Source: Pseudomonadota bacterium (lineage in GTDB: Bacteria > Pseudomonadota > Alphaproteobacteria > Rhizobiales > Hyphomicrobiaceae). From it: a stretch of 20,500 bases of DNA. Position numbers and translations under genes: made by a program. Within the stretch, counting starts at the first letter, position 1. Each line of letters begins with the position of its first letter. Below the pieces are notes generated by a model, which was given only the letters and a program-made list of their open reading frames with translations, ran no database searches and was not told the DNA's origin. Where the stretch lies: positions 1 through 20,500 of the forward strand of contig JAEYPL010000276.1 of assembly GCA_023410905.1 (NCBI GenBank), written 5' to 3'. Below are positions 7,536 to 14,760 of this stretch, in pieces.

Positions 7536-9371
7536 ATGACGCAGGACACCGTCATCCGGCTGAAGGAGCTGCTCTTCGACAAGGAGAGCCGCGAGCTCGA
7601 TGCGCTTGCCCAGCGCCTCCGCGAGGTCGCCGAGCGCGCCGGCTCGGATGCCAGTTTCCGCAACAGCGTCGCCGCGACCCTCGAAGGTGCGCTGCGCGAC
7701 GCGGAGGCGGCCAATCACCATCAGGTCTCGGATGCCCTCGCGCCGCTGGTCGTGCGCACCGTGCGTACGGAAGTCGAGGCGAGCAGCGATGCGCTGCCGG
7801 CGAAGCTCTATCCCCATATCGGCGTGATGGTGCGCGACTACGTGCGCAGTGCCATCCGCGATCTCATGGAGGACATCAACCGGCGCCTCGAGGACGGGCT
7901 GACGAAAAACCGCTTGTCGTTGCGCCTCAGGAGCTGGACCACCGGCCGGCCGATGGCCGAGCTGGCACTCGCCGATACCGGACGTTTCGAAGTCGAGGAG
8001 TTGCATCTTATCCGGCGCGGCTCTGGCGAACTACTCGCGCACTGGAGCCGCTCAGCTCCAGGCGATGGCACGAACGATGGACCGGACGGACGCAAGGCCC
8101 TGTTCAGCGGCATGCTGACCGCCATGACGGCCTTCATCGAGGAAGTGTATGAAGCCGACAAGGCAGGCCTCCGCACGATCGACTTCGGTGGCCACACCAT
8201 CTATCTGCGCGGCTCACCGCTCCACCTTCTCGCCGCCAAATGCCGTGGCGAAGCGGGCACGGGCGTGCAGACCCTCCTGGATGGGGAGTTTCTTCGCGCA
8301 CTCGAGAAGGGAGTTGTTGCGCCCGACATGGCCGCCCTCGCCGCGCAGCTTGAAGCCGGCATATCCGAGCGCGAGAAGAACCTCCGCGATGAGAAGCGAC
8401 GCTCCGGCATGCGGCCGCTACGCTTTCTGCTGTGGCTCCTGGCGCTCGCGCTTGCGGCGTACCTGGCATGGCACAGCTATGTCACGTACCAGACGAGCAA
8501 TCTCCAGGCAGCAGTCGATCGTGCGATCGATGAAACCCCGGCCCTGAAGGGCTACCCGACGCGCGCCACGGTCGAGCGTGGCGGCACACGCATCGACGTC
8601 AGCGGCCTCGCCCCATCCGGCGACACGCGCGCCGACATTCTCAAGCGCCTGCGCGAGATCGCCCCCGCCGCCGCCATTGCGGAGACGATCGGCGTCGTTC
8701 CGGGCGCCGAGAGCGCCGAACTCGCAGATGAGGCAGCCCGCCTGCGCAACCGGCTAACCAGCCTGGAAACACGCATCGACGGTATTACCGCAGCGCTCGG
8801 CGATGTGAGCAAGTCGCTCGACGGCATGAACACCTCGGTCGGCAGTATGGCGCGCTCGGCCACGGTCGCCACCGAGTTGCAGGACATCCGCAAAGAAATC
8901 TCAGGGCTATCGGCATCACTCGGCGGCATGGCGCGCGCGTCGGCTATCGAGACCGAGCTGCAAAGCCTTCGCAAAGAGATAGCGGCACTGGCACCGAAGC
9001 CAGATCCGCGCGCCGATCTCGAGCGTTGGATGCAGGCGCACGCCATCTTCTTCTCCGATGGCACGACCTATCAGGCCCAGGAGGAGACCGACGCCGCGCT
9101 CGACGCAGTCGCCGCGCTCCTGCGCCGCACGGACGTGACGATACGAATCGTCGGCTATACCGACGAGCGCGGCACGGCCGATCGCAATCTGCCGCTGGCT
9201 CTCGCGCGCGCCGATCGCGTCGCCGCCGATCTCACGCGTCGCGGCATCGATCCTGCCCGTATCAGGACGGTCGGCCGCGCGGCGATCCTCGACATCAGCC
9301 AGCGCAGCGGCACGTCGAGCCCGAACCGACGCGCGACCTTCGAGCCTGCGTACGTTGGCGAGGGCCAATGA
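7536..9371 (+). CDS. Single-pass membrane protein: roadblock/longin-like cytoplasmic segment plus periplasmic OmpA (peptidoglycan-binding) domain
   Basis: A 611-residue protein from the ATG at 7536; the frame is open upstream, so a TTG at 7515 is also possible. Residues 1-140 are helical. Residues about 155-242 (ELHLIRRGSGELLAHWS, then LFSGMLTAMTAFIEEV, then IDFGGHTIYLRGSPLHLLAAK) show the strand-strand-helix-strands order of roadblock/longin folds. One membrane helix follows (about 293-313, FLLWLLALALAAYLAW). The periplasmic part has a BON-like stretch (about 340-385), a coiled coil with a 27-residue tandem repeat (about 438-491), and a C-terminal OmpA domain with VGYTDERGTADRN and ALARADRVAADL, which in this family binds peptidoglycan. 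The stop overlaps the GTPase start by four bases (ATGA). Domains at the C-terminus are certain; the longin-like call is inferred from pattern only. Confidence 0.85.
   Translation: MTQDTVIRLKELLFDKESRELDALAQRLREVAERAGSDASFRNSVAATLEGALRDAEAANHHQVSDALAPLVVRTVRTEVEASSDALPAKLYPHIGVMVRDYVRSAIRDLMEDINRRLEDGLTKNRLSLRLRSWTTGRPMAELALADTGRFEVEELHLIRRGSGELLAHWSRSAPGDGTNDGPDGRKALFSGMLTAMTAFIEEVYEADKAGLRTIDFGGHTIYLRGSPLHLLAAKCRGEAGTGVQTLLDGEFLRALEKGVVAPDMAALAAQLEAGISEREKNLRDEKRRSGMRPLRFLLWLLALALAAYLAWHSYVTYQTSNLQAAVDRAIDETPALKGYPTRATVERGGTRIDVSGLAPSGDTRADILKRLREIAPAAAIAETIGVVPGAESAELADEAARLRNRLTSLETRIDGITAALGDVSKSLDGMNTSVGSMARSATVATELQDIRKEISGLSASLGGMARASAIETELQSLRKEIAALAPKPDPRADLERWMQAHAIFFSDGTTYQAQEETDAALDAVAALLRRTDVTIRIVGYTDERGTADRNLPLALARADRVAADLTRRGIDPARIRTVGRAAILDISQRSGTSSPNRRATFEPAYVGEGQ
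8847..9008 (+). repeat. In-gene tandem repeat, two copies of an 81-base unit
   Basis: Two adjacent 27-codon units (8847-8927 and 8928-9008) encode MARSATVATELQDIRKEI... and MARASAIETELQSLRKEI.... They lie in the periplasmic coiled coil of the OmpA-domain protein. The copies share most residues but differ at many third positions, so the duplication is not recent. It would lengthen the stalk between the membrane and the peptidoglycan-binding domain. Confidence 0.75.
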
Positions 9372-9880
9372 TTTCACGCAAGCTCATGCTGCTCGGCGAG
9401 ATCGGTGTCGGTAAGACGTCGCTGATCCGCCGTCTCGTCGAAGGGCGCTTCGAGACGGAGTACAAATCGACATTCGGCGTCGAGCTCTATCGCGTGCCGA
9501 TCACGCGAGCCGGTCCGAATGGTGATCAGGCCATCGAGCTCGTCGTCTGGGATACGGACGGCAACTTCAGCCAGAGCATATTCCGCCACGTCTACGTCAA
9601 AGGCGCTTCGGCCGCGCTCATCATCGGCGATCTCAAGCGGCGCGCGACACTCGACAGCATGGTCACGCTCGCCGAAAGTTTCCAGGAAGCGCTGCCCGGC
9701 CGCCACTTCTCGTTCATCGCCAACAAAGCCGATCTGATTGCCGATGGCGGAGCAGCCGAGCTGCCGGCAAAGCTTCAGGACGCACGCCAACCTGTTCTGC
9801 TCACTTCCGCCAAGACCGGGGCCAATGTCGAGGACACCTTCATCCAGGCCGCCACCGCCATCCTCCGCCGAGACGGCTGA
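9368..9880 (+). CDS. Ras/Rab-like small GTPase
   Basis: A 170-residue protein consisting of a single small-GTPase domain. G1 (P-loop) is GEIGVGKT (10-17), the G2 Thr is T35 in YKSTFGVE, G3 is WDTDGN (61-66), G4 is NKAD (119-122) and G5 is TSAK (146-149). The layout is very close to eukaryotic Rab/Ras proteins. Two points differ: the Ala before Gly in the DTAGQ motif is Asp64, and the catalytic Gln position is Asn66, which predicts slow intrinsic hydrolysis. There is no C-terminal cysteine for prenylation, so any membrane placement must come from a partner. It overlaps the OmpA gene by four bases, and the kinase frame begins at or before its stop. Likely a molecular switch of the module; the process controlled is unknown. 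Confidence 0.92.
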   Translation: MISRKLMLLGEIGVGKTSLIRRLVEGRFETEYKSTFGVELYRVPITRAGPNGDQAIELVVWDTDGNFSQSIFRHVYVKGASAALIIGDLKRRATLDSMVTLAESFQEALPGRHFSFIANKADLIADGGAAELPAKLQDARQPVLLTSAKTGANVEDTFIQAATAILRRDG

Positions 9881-9917
9881 AAAAGCCGAACTGCAGGATA
9901 GCGAGACGGCACAGCTC

Positions 9918-11042
9918 GTGGCCTCGGGCCGCTTTCTAGCCGAGCGCCGTTCTTTCGGCATGGTCTGGATCGATACCGATCTCGTCGCTCGCCGCCGCTT
10001 CGGCCCGCTCGTCGAGTTCGTGGCCCTCGATCGCCCGATCACCGACAGCGTCATGGCGCTCGTTGGATTTGAGGAGGAATTCGCGGCACTGCGCGCGGGA
10101 ACCGGCGGGCCGCTCATCATTCCCAACGTCGTCATGAACGACGCCCTAGCCACCAGCGCCGAGGCACCCCTTCGGCTCAGCCTCGACATCTACTGGGACG
10201 CCAACGAGCGATCCCACCTCGTGCTCGTACGTCATGTCGTGGATCATTCCTCGCTCGAATCCGAGCTGAGGACCCAGATGCGTCTGCGGGCGATGGCCGA
10301 GGCCGAGCTCGTCGAAAAAAGCGAGGCCATCCAGCGTGCAAATCAGGAGCTGGCGCTCGTCAACCGCGACCTCGAAGAGTTCGCCTACGTCATCTCGCAT
10401 GATCTCAAGGCGCCGCTGCGCGCGCTCCGCTACGATAGTGGTGATGCCGATCGCGCCCTGTCGTCCGGCGATGTCGCGACCGTGAGTGCCAAGCTCGCAG
10501 CCATGCGCAGTCATCAGGCGCGCATGCTGGCCATGCTCAATGGCCTCTTCGACTATGCCCGCGCCGGCCGCAAGGCCGAGGGCATAGAAATGGCCGATAC
10601 ACGGCAGCTCGCCGAGAATGTCGTCGCCGGACTGGCGCCACCTGCTGGGATGAACATCGCGATCGAGGGGAGCTGGCCGCACCTGATGACATTGGCTGCT
10701 CCGCTCGAACTCGTCCTGCGCAATCTCGTCGGCAACGCGATCAAGCATCACGATCGCGCCGAAGGGCGGATTCTGCTTTCCGCGCGGATCGGTGAGGGCA
10801 CGCTCGACATCACCGTTAAGGACGATGGCCCGGGCATTCCCCGCGACTGGCACACCGCGGTCTTTCTGCCATTCCGCAAGGTGGACGATACCAACACCGC
10901 AGAAGACAGCTCCGGCATGGGCCTTGCCCTCGTGCGGCGCACCCTGGACAGGATCGGCGGCAGCATCCGCCTGCAGTCCGATGCACCGCTCGCGCGCGGC
11001 ACGACCTTCCATGTGCGCTGGCCGAACCGCATCAGCGCGTAA
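9918..11042 (+). CDS. Sensor histidine kinase (PAS-like N-terminus, HisKA, HATPase)
   Basis: A soluble-looking kinase of about 374 residues if the GTG at 9918 is used. The frame is open upstream, and an ATG at 9825 (inside the GTPase gene) or at 9960 are alternatives; none has a strong ribosome site. The N-terminal about 110 residues look like a PAS-type sensor without membrane segments. A coiled-coil linker (about 125-155) leads to the HisKA H-box EEFAYVISHDLKAPLRAL with H161. The ATP-binding domain has the N-box LRNLVGNAIKHH (N273), G1 DDGPGIP, an F-box-like FLPFRKVDD and G2 SSGMGLALVRR, so it appears catalytically complete. No response regulator is nearby. It starts at most 38 bases after the GTPase stop, so it is probably the last gene of the same operon. 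Confidence 0.88.
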   Translation: MASGRFLAERRSFGMVWIDTDLVARRRFGPLVEFVALDRPITDSVMALVGFEEEFAALRAGTGGPLIIPNVVMNDALATSAEAPLRLSLDIYWDANERSHLVLVRHVVDHSSLESELRTQMRLRAMAEAELVEKSEAIQRANQELALVNRDLEEFAYVISHDLKAPLRALRYDSGDADRALSSGDVATVSAKLAAMRSHQARMLAMLNGLFDYARAGRKAEGIEMADTRQLAENVVAGLAPPAGMNIAIEGSWPHLMTLAAPLELVLRNLVGNAIKHHDRAEGRILLSARIGEGTLDITVKDDGPGIPRDWHTAVFLPFRKVDDTNTAEDSSGMGLALVRRTLDRIGGSIRLQSDAPLARGTTFHVRWPNRISA

Positions 11043-11081
11043 GCAGCCTGGGCGCCTTCGCTCTCACAATCACAACCGAAG

Positions 11082-11369
11082 CTAGTTCGCCTTCACCAGT
11101 TTGGGCGCTGACGCCGCCTCGCGCTTTTCGCGCTCGCGCGGTGGTGCCGGCGGCGTTGCGCGCATCTCACCATTCTTCGCGTTCATGGCCACGCGCTTGC
11201 CATTCACCGCGAGCAGGCACTCGGCATAGAGATCGAGAAGATACGTCCGAAACTCGTCACTGGTTGGTGCCGGCCGGCGCGGGTCATCCAGGAGGATGTC
11301 ACGCATCAAGTCATAAGCGACCGCCGCTGGGCACGTGCGGTCATTCGCGAGATTCATGTCGTTGATCAT
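11082..11369 (-). CDS. Small hypothetical protein
   Basis: About 95 residues, starting MINDMNLANDR. An ATG nine bases further upstream (11378) is in frame, but AAAGG directly abuts it and is spaced properly only for the ATG at 11369, so that start is preferred. The N-terminal two thirds look folded and helical (AYDLMRDILLDDP, DEFRTYLLDLYAECLLAVNGKRVAM). The C-terminus is a charged Pro/Arg/Lys-rich tail. There is no signal peptide, membrane segment or recognised domain. It is convergent with the kinase gene (39-base gap) and lies on the strand of the next small gene. Function unknown. Confidence 0.6.
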   Translation of the reverse strand: MINDMNLANDRTCPAAVAYDLMRDILLDDPRRPAPTSDEFRTYLLDLYAECLLAVNGKRVAMNAKNGEMRATPPAPPREREKREAASAPKLVKAN

Positions 11370-11459
11370 GTAGGACATCCTTTTGCGTCGGCAGAGTGCC
11401 GTGCTTGAAATCCCGGCCCTTCCGGCCGACGCGGAATAGCGATCATCAAGTGTAGCGGA

Positions 11460-11699
11460 TCAGCTTGCCGCCTTGGCGCGACGCTTGACCTCGGTCGGCG
11501 CGGGCCCCCGCTTGAAGCTGAGCGTGAGGCTGCCGTCGGTCAGCTCCGAGCACGAAACGCGAGCAACGAACGGGTCCGAAGCCTCGATCGCAGCGGCCTC
11601 GTTGCAGTCTGCAATCGTCTCGAACGGTTTGAGCTGCACAGTGCGCTCCCCACTTGGCAATGCGAGCAGCGTGATCATGACGATGATGTTGGGATCCAT
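11460..11699 (-). CDS. Small hypothetical protein
   Basis: A 79-residue protein beginning MDPNIIVMITLLALPSGERTVQ. AGGTGG lies 7 bases before the ATG. It contains two cysteines (in DCNEAA and VSCSEL) that could pair, a beta-rich middle and a basic C-terminal tail. The first residues are hydrophobic but short for a signal peptide. I recognise no family. It is on the same strand as the other small gene at 11082-11369, 90 bases upstream of it. It may be a real small gene or a chance frame; codon choice looks coding. Confidence 0.45.
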   Translation of the reverse strand: MDPNIIVMITLLALPSGERTVQLKPFETIADCNEAAAIEASDPFVARVSCSELTDGSLTLSFKRGPAPTEVKRRAKAAS

Positions 11700-11870
11700 G
11701 GCTGGTCCACCTGCGCACGGGTTGGCATTCGGAACGGCGAACCGCTCCTTCGAACGCAGAACGCGATGGCAAGCCCCCGCTCCCCACCTCGCCGGACAGA
11801 TGCGAACAACAATCCTCGTCCCGGCCGTGGCCGCGCGCGAATCAAGCGGCGACCGACGTCAGTAGGCTCA

Positions 11871-11905
11871 CAGAAAATGGCAAGAATTCGAGCGCCTTAG
11901 GCTCG
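11871..11905 (-). terminator. Possible terminator after the TauE/SafE-like gene
   Basis: Arms CGAGC (11889-11893) and GCTCG (11901-11905) form a 5-bp hairpin 20 bases beyond the stop of the permease gene. On the minus strand it is followed by AATTCTTGCCATTTTC, a moderately T-rich tail. The stem is short, so this is tentative. Confidence 0.3.
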
Positions 11906-11925
11906 TAAAGCCCATTTCACGCGCG

Positions 11926-12756
11926 CTATGTGCCGGCGATCACACTCATCAGGAAGCGCGCGCCCATGGTCGCGAGCAGCAGCCCAAACCCGATTTCCAG
12001 CTTGCGCCGCGAAATGCCGTGCGCCACGCGCACACCCCACGGCGCCGCCAATACGCCCGTTGGAATGAGCGCTGCCGCACCGATGAGGCTGACGTATCCG
12101 ATCGTAAACGGCAGAGGCACCGCTGACCCCCAACCAGCCCAGATGAAACCGATCGCGCCCGGGATAGCAATCAGCGGTCCGACGCCGGCTGCCGTGCCAA
12201 CGGCCGTTTGGATGGAGCGGCCATAAAGCGTGAGCAGCATGGTGATGAGTGCGCCACCGCCGATACTGAGCAACGTCGAAATCGTCCCCGTGATCAGCCC
12301 CCACAGTTCGACCAACGGTCGCGGCGGCAGCGTATCCCCGAGCCGCCACGTATCGCGTCCGAACCAGAGCTTCGCCGCCATGCTGAAGGAGAATGCGATC
12401 CACACCCATTTGAGCGCCGTCCCAGAGGACAAGCTGGCGATCACCGCACCGAGCACGACGCCCAGAACTACGCCCGGCGCGAGCCGTCGCCACGCATCCA
12501 TGTCGACACCGCCGCGCGCGCGATGCGCGAGAAAGGAGCGCGTGCTGGTCGGGATCATGACCGCCAGAGACGTGCCGAGCGCCAGATGCATACGGATAGC
12601 GGGATCGACGCCGAGGAATGAGAACACTTCGTAAAGGACCGGCGCCGCGATGCCGCCGCCTCCGATGCCGAACAAGCCCACGAGAAAGCCCATCGCCAGG
12701 CCCGCCACTGCCAGCACAGCCGCAATGGCCATAAGGTCCAGCACTGAAGTTTCCAC
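11926..12756 (-). CDS. TauE/SafE-family (DUF81) membrane permease
   Basis: A 276-residue polytopic inner-membrane protein with about eight hydrophobic helices. The family pattern is visible: an N-terminal half with GFLVGLFGIGGGGIAAPVL and a second half with TGTISTLLSIGGGALITMLL, the repeated Gly-rich motifs of TauE/SafE exporters. Members export sulfite, sulfoacetate or other organosulfur anions, but the substrate here is not shown by sequence. The frame is open for 40 further codons to 12876. The GTG at 12756 is preferred because GGGGG lies a few bases before it and the longer N-terminus is Arg/Pro-rich and unlike a membrane protein. It is divergent from the unknown gene at 13055. Confidence 0.88.
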   Translation of the reverse strand: METSVLDLMAIAAVLAVAGLAMGFLVGLFGIGGGGIAAPVLYEVFSFLGVDPAIRMHLALGTSLAVMIPTSTRSFLAHRARGGVDMDAWRRLAPGVVLGVVLGAVIASLSSGTALKWVWIAFSFSMAAKLWFGRDTWRLGDTLPPRPLVELWGLITGTISTLLSIGGGALITMLLTLYGRSIQTAVGTAAGVGPLIAIPGAIGFIWAGWGSAVPLPFTIGYVSLIGAAALIPTGVLAAPWGVRVAHGISRRKLEIGFGLLLATMGARFLMSVIAGT

Positions 12757-13054
12757 GGCGCCCCCGCGCGTTGCTGGCCAATTCCGGATCGGTTCCGGCC
12801 CGCGCAAGCGATGCCCCCCGGCCATCCGGGTGTCAATTGAGAGGACGCCGCACAGAGCTTTGCGCTCGACGGTCATGCATTACACGCATCCTTGGATAAA
12901 GTTCTTTCGCCGCCGGGCCGCCTCGGAAGTGCCCCAGATTGGCCCGCGTTCTAATCAACTTTTAACTCCCTCGGCTGCTAATGGACTGGCGAGAGCACGC
13001 ATCGGCCTGAGCCCGTCGTATCGGTTCAGGCATAAGGCCCCAAAAGGACTTCAC

Positions 13055-13651
13055 ATGCAGATCAATGTGCCCCCCGGCAACAACGGCGACCTCCTGGAAG
13101 CCCGCGAGCAGCGCCTCATGGCCTTCGCGGCAGCCGGTATCGAGAAGGTCACCGACGCGGAGGGAGGCAAAGTCGCGGCGACGATACTCGCGGTCGCGCG
13201 CTCTGCCGAAAGTCCGGTCGTGCGGGCGCTAGTCGCGTTGCGCAGTGTCCTCGCGGAAAAGCAGGTGAATGTGCGTCTCGTGATCGCCGACGACGATGCG
13301 CCGCTTGATCCGTTCATCACGGGCGCTTCCGGTGAGAGCGCTGGATGCCTTCCTGAGGTTCGCATCGTGCGCGATCCGCGCCTGCGCGATGCCCACGAGC
13401 AGCTCATTGTCGTTGGTGCTGCCGTCTGGTTCGGCGATAGCCTGCGTCGCGACATTCACCGCCGCGATCTCTTCGAGCAGTTCCTTTCCGACGCGCCCGA
13501 CGCCGCCCACTCCGCCGCGCATGGCTTCCAGCAACTGTGGTCGCGCACCGAGCCCTGCCTGTCGCTGCCGGCCCTCGCCGCCGACAGCCTGACGGTCGCG
13601 CCTGGCCGCAAGCCTGGGAACACCGGTCCGACGGGCACCGCGCTCTGCTGA
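13055..13651 (+). CDS. Hypothetical protein, 198 residues
   Basis: The start is the ATG at 13055, with AAGGA 7 bases upstream; the longer open frame upstream covers the permease promoter region and is not credible. There is no signal peptide or membrane segment. An N-terminal helical part (about 10-75) is followed by an alpha/beta part with VNVRLVIADDDAP, LPEVRIVRDPRLRDAHEQLIVVGAAVWFGDSLRRD and a helical FEQFLSDAP region, then a Pro/Gly-rich tail. The RIVRDPRLRDAHEQLIVVG..VWFGDS stretch loosely recalls the fold of phospholipase-D-like proteins, but the HxKxxxxD motif is absent. No family can be named. The gene stands alone, 102 bases before tRNA-Arg. Confidence 0.75.
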   Translation: MQINVPPGNNGDLLEAREQRLMAFAAAGIEKVTDAEGGKVAATILAVARSAESPVVRALVALRSVLAEKQVNVRLVIADDDAPLDPFITGASGESAGCLPEVRIVRDPRLRDAHEQLIVVGAAVWFGDSLRRDIHRRDLFEQFLSDAPDAAHSAAHGFQQLWSRTEPCLSLPALAADSLTVAPGRKPGNTGPTGTALC

Positions 13652-13753
13652 GCGCCGCCTCGCCGCTCTCGAGATGATGAATGCGGTGGTTGTCCGCCGG
13701 TTTGACGGCGTGTTTGCCCTACCCCCGCCGATGCTGTATCAGAGGCGTTCTCA

Positions 13754-13830
13754 GCACCCGTAGCTCAGCTGGATAGAGTGTCGCCCTCCGAAGGCGAAGG
13801 TCGTAGGTTCGAATCCTACCGGGTGCGCCA
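13754..13830 (+). tRNA. tRNA-Arg (anticodon CCG)
   Basis: A complete cloverleaf. The acceptor arm GCACCCG (13754-13760) pairs with CGGGTGC (13820-13826), with discriminator G and an encoded CCA (13828-13830). The D arm is GCTCAGCTGGATAGAGT, the anticodon stem TCGCC/GGCGA encloses the loop CTCCGAA with anticodon CCG, and the T arm GTAGG TTCGAAT CCTAC is perfect. It reads CGG codons. A short T-rich stretch (ATTTTATT) follows directly. Confidence 0.97.
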
Positions 13831-13978
13831 TTTTATTCCCAATAAATTCAGCGACCTATGAGAACGAGGCCGTCGAGGTTTCGAACTCTTCGATTTTCAC
13901 TTTCTTTAAACGCATAGAGAAACGCGCCCTATCGCCCCGGACGATCGAGCGCGTCGGCTTGCCAAACTGCGTCTCGTC

Positions 13979-14483
13979 TCATCGCGCCATCAGCGCGAAC
14001 ACGCCCCAGCCGAGGTACTCGCGCGTGTATCTGGCGTAGCGTTCAGGTGCTGAGGTCAGTACGGCTCTCCAATAAGAATGATCCCGCCCCTGCGGAGGCC
14101 TTGGCCAGAAGCTCTATCGTCCCGGCGACGCCCCCGCCGATCCATGTGGCACCGACGCAGGCCGCCACGCCAACCTGCTCATCGGCGACGTAGCCTGCTG
14201 CATCTCCGTGGATGAACGCGACGCGATCGGCAACCCCAAGTTCGTCAGCTCGGCGCTTCGCTTACTCGGAGAATAGGCAGCTCATGTCGACGCCAGTACC
14301 TCTGATAGTATAGTCGTGCGCCCAGGTGCAAAGCATCTCACCCGATCCGCTACCGAGGTCGAGCACACGCGTCTCCCGCTCCATGCGCAACGCCGCGCCG
14401 AGCGTAGCCAGCTTCTCGGGCGTGAACGGGTTATAGATTCGGTGGGCGCTTTCGGTGACGTTGAAGAACCGTGGAATGTCCAA
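13979..14483 (-). pseudogene. Decayed class I SAM-dependent methyltransferase
   Basis: The N-terminal part reads as a methyltransferase: PRFFNVTESAHRIYNPFTPEKLATLG, then the SAM-binding motif VLDLGSGSGEML and GTGVDMS. An in-frame TAA at 14262-14264 interrupts it. The same frame then continues as good family sequence (AKRRADELGVADRVAFIHGD, VGVAACVGATWIGGG, GTIELLAK). Near 14100 the homology jumps to another frame (LRRGGIILIGEPY) and ends. A last segment in the third frame gives RYARYTREYLGWGVFALMAR and a stop at 13979-13981, typical of the family C-terminus. The total is about 168 codons against about 250 expected, so there is also an internal deletion. The first codon is TTG, so the original start may be lost as well. 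The flanking 14484-14760 holds no supportable gene. Confidence 0.85.
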
Positions 14484-14760
14484 TGCAGAAGCGCCTTTCG
14501 TGCTGAGATCGGATCTGGTGCGCCACCAATATCACGTTAGCGCCCCAGTAAGATGCGCACCCTTCCGCTGCGCCTTCATAAATCAGTGGAGCAGCGAATG
14601 ATGGATTACCGCACGCTCAAGCGCACGCTGATACGAGCGAGGACGACGAGGCTCGACGAACGATGCGCTCTAGCCGCGCATGGTTCGAATGTCTCGTCAT
14701 CCTTTCTGCAGGAGTTGGACCGCACAGCGCCGCATCACCGCCAAAGCGGACACGCCTAGG

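Noticed and set aside
12208..12634. Overlapping plus-strand frames opposite the TauE/SafE-like gene
   Set aside because: The minus-strand membrane protein is clear; the opposite frames are Arg/Ser/Pro-rich shadows.
7101..13029. GTATCGGTTCAG occurs upstream of both the gene at 7178 (7101-7112) and the gene at 13055 (13018-13029)
   Set aside because: A handful of shared 12-base words are expected by chance in a window of this size, and the two sit at different distances from their starts.
14681..14690. GGTTCGAAT near 14682 resembles the T-loop of the tRNA at 13754, hinting at an att-type repeat
   Set aside because: Only nine bases match and the surrounding bases do not; no integrase gene is present.
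14553..14759. A 68-codon plus-strand frame between the pseudogene and hmuV
   Set aside because: No ribosome site, no family resemblance, and basic composition typical of chance frames.
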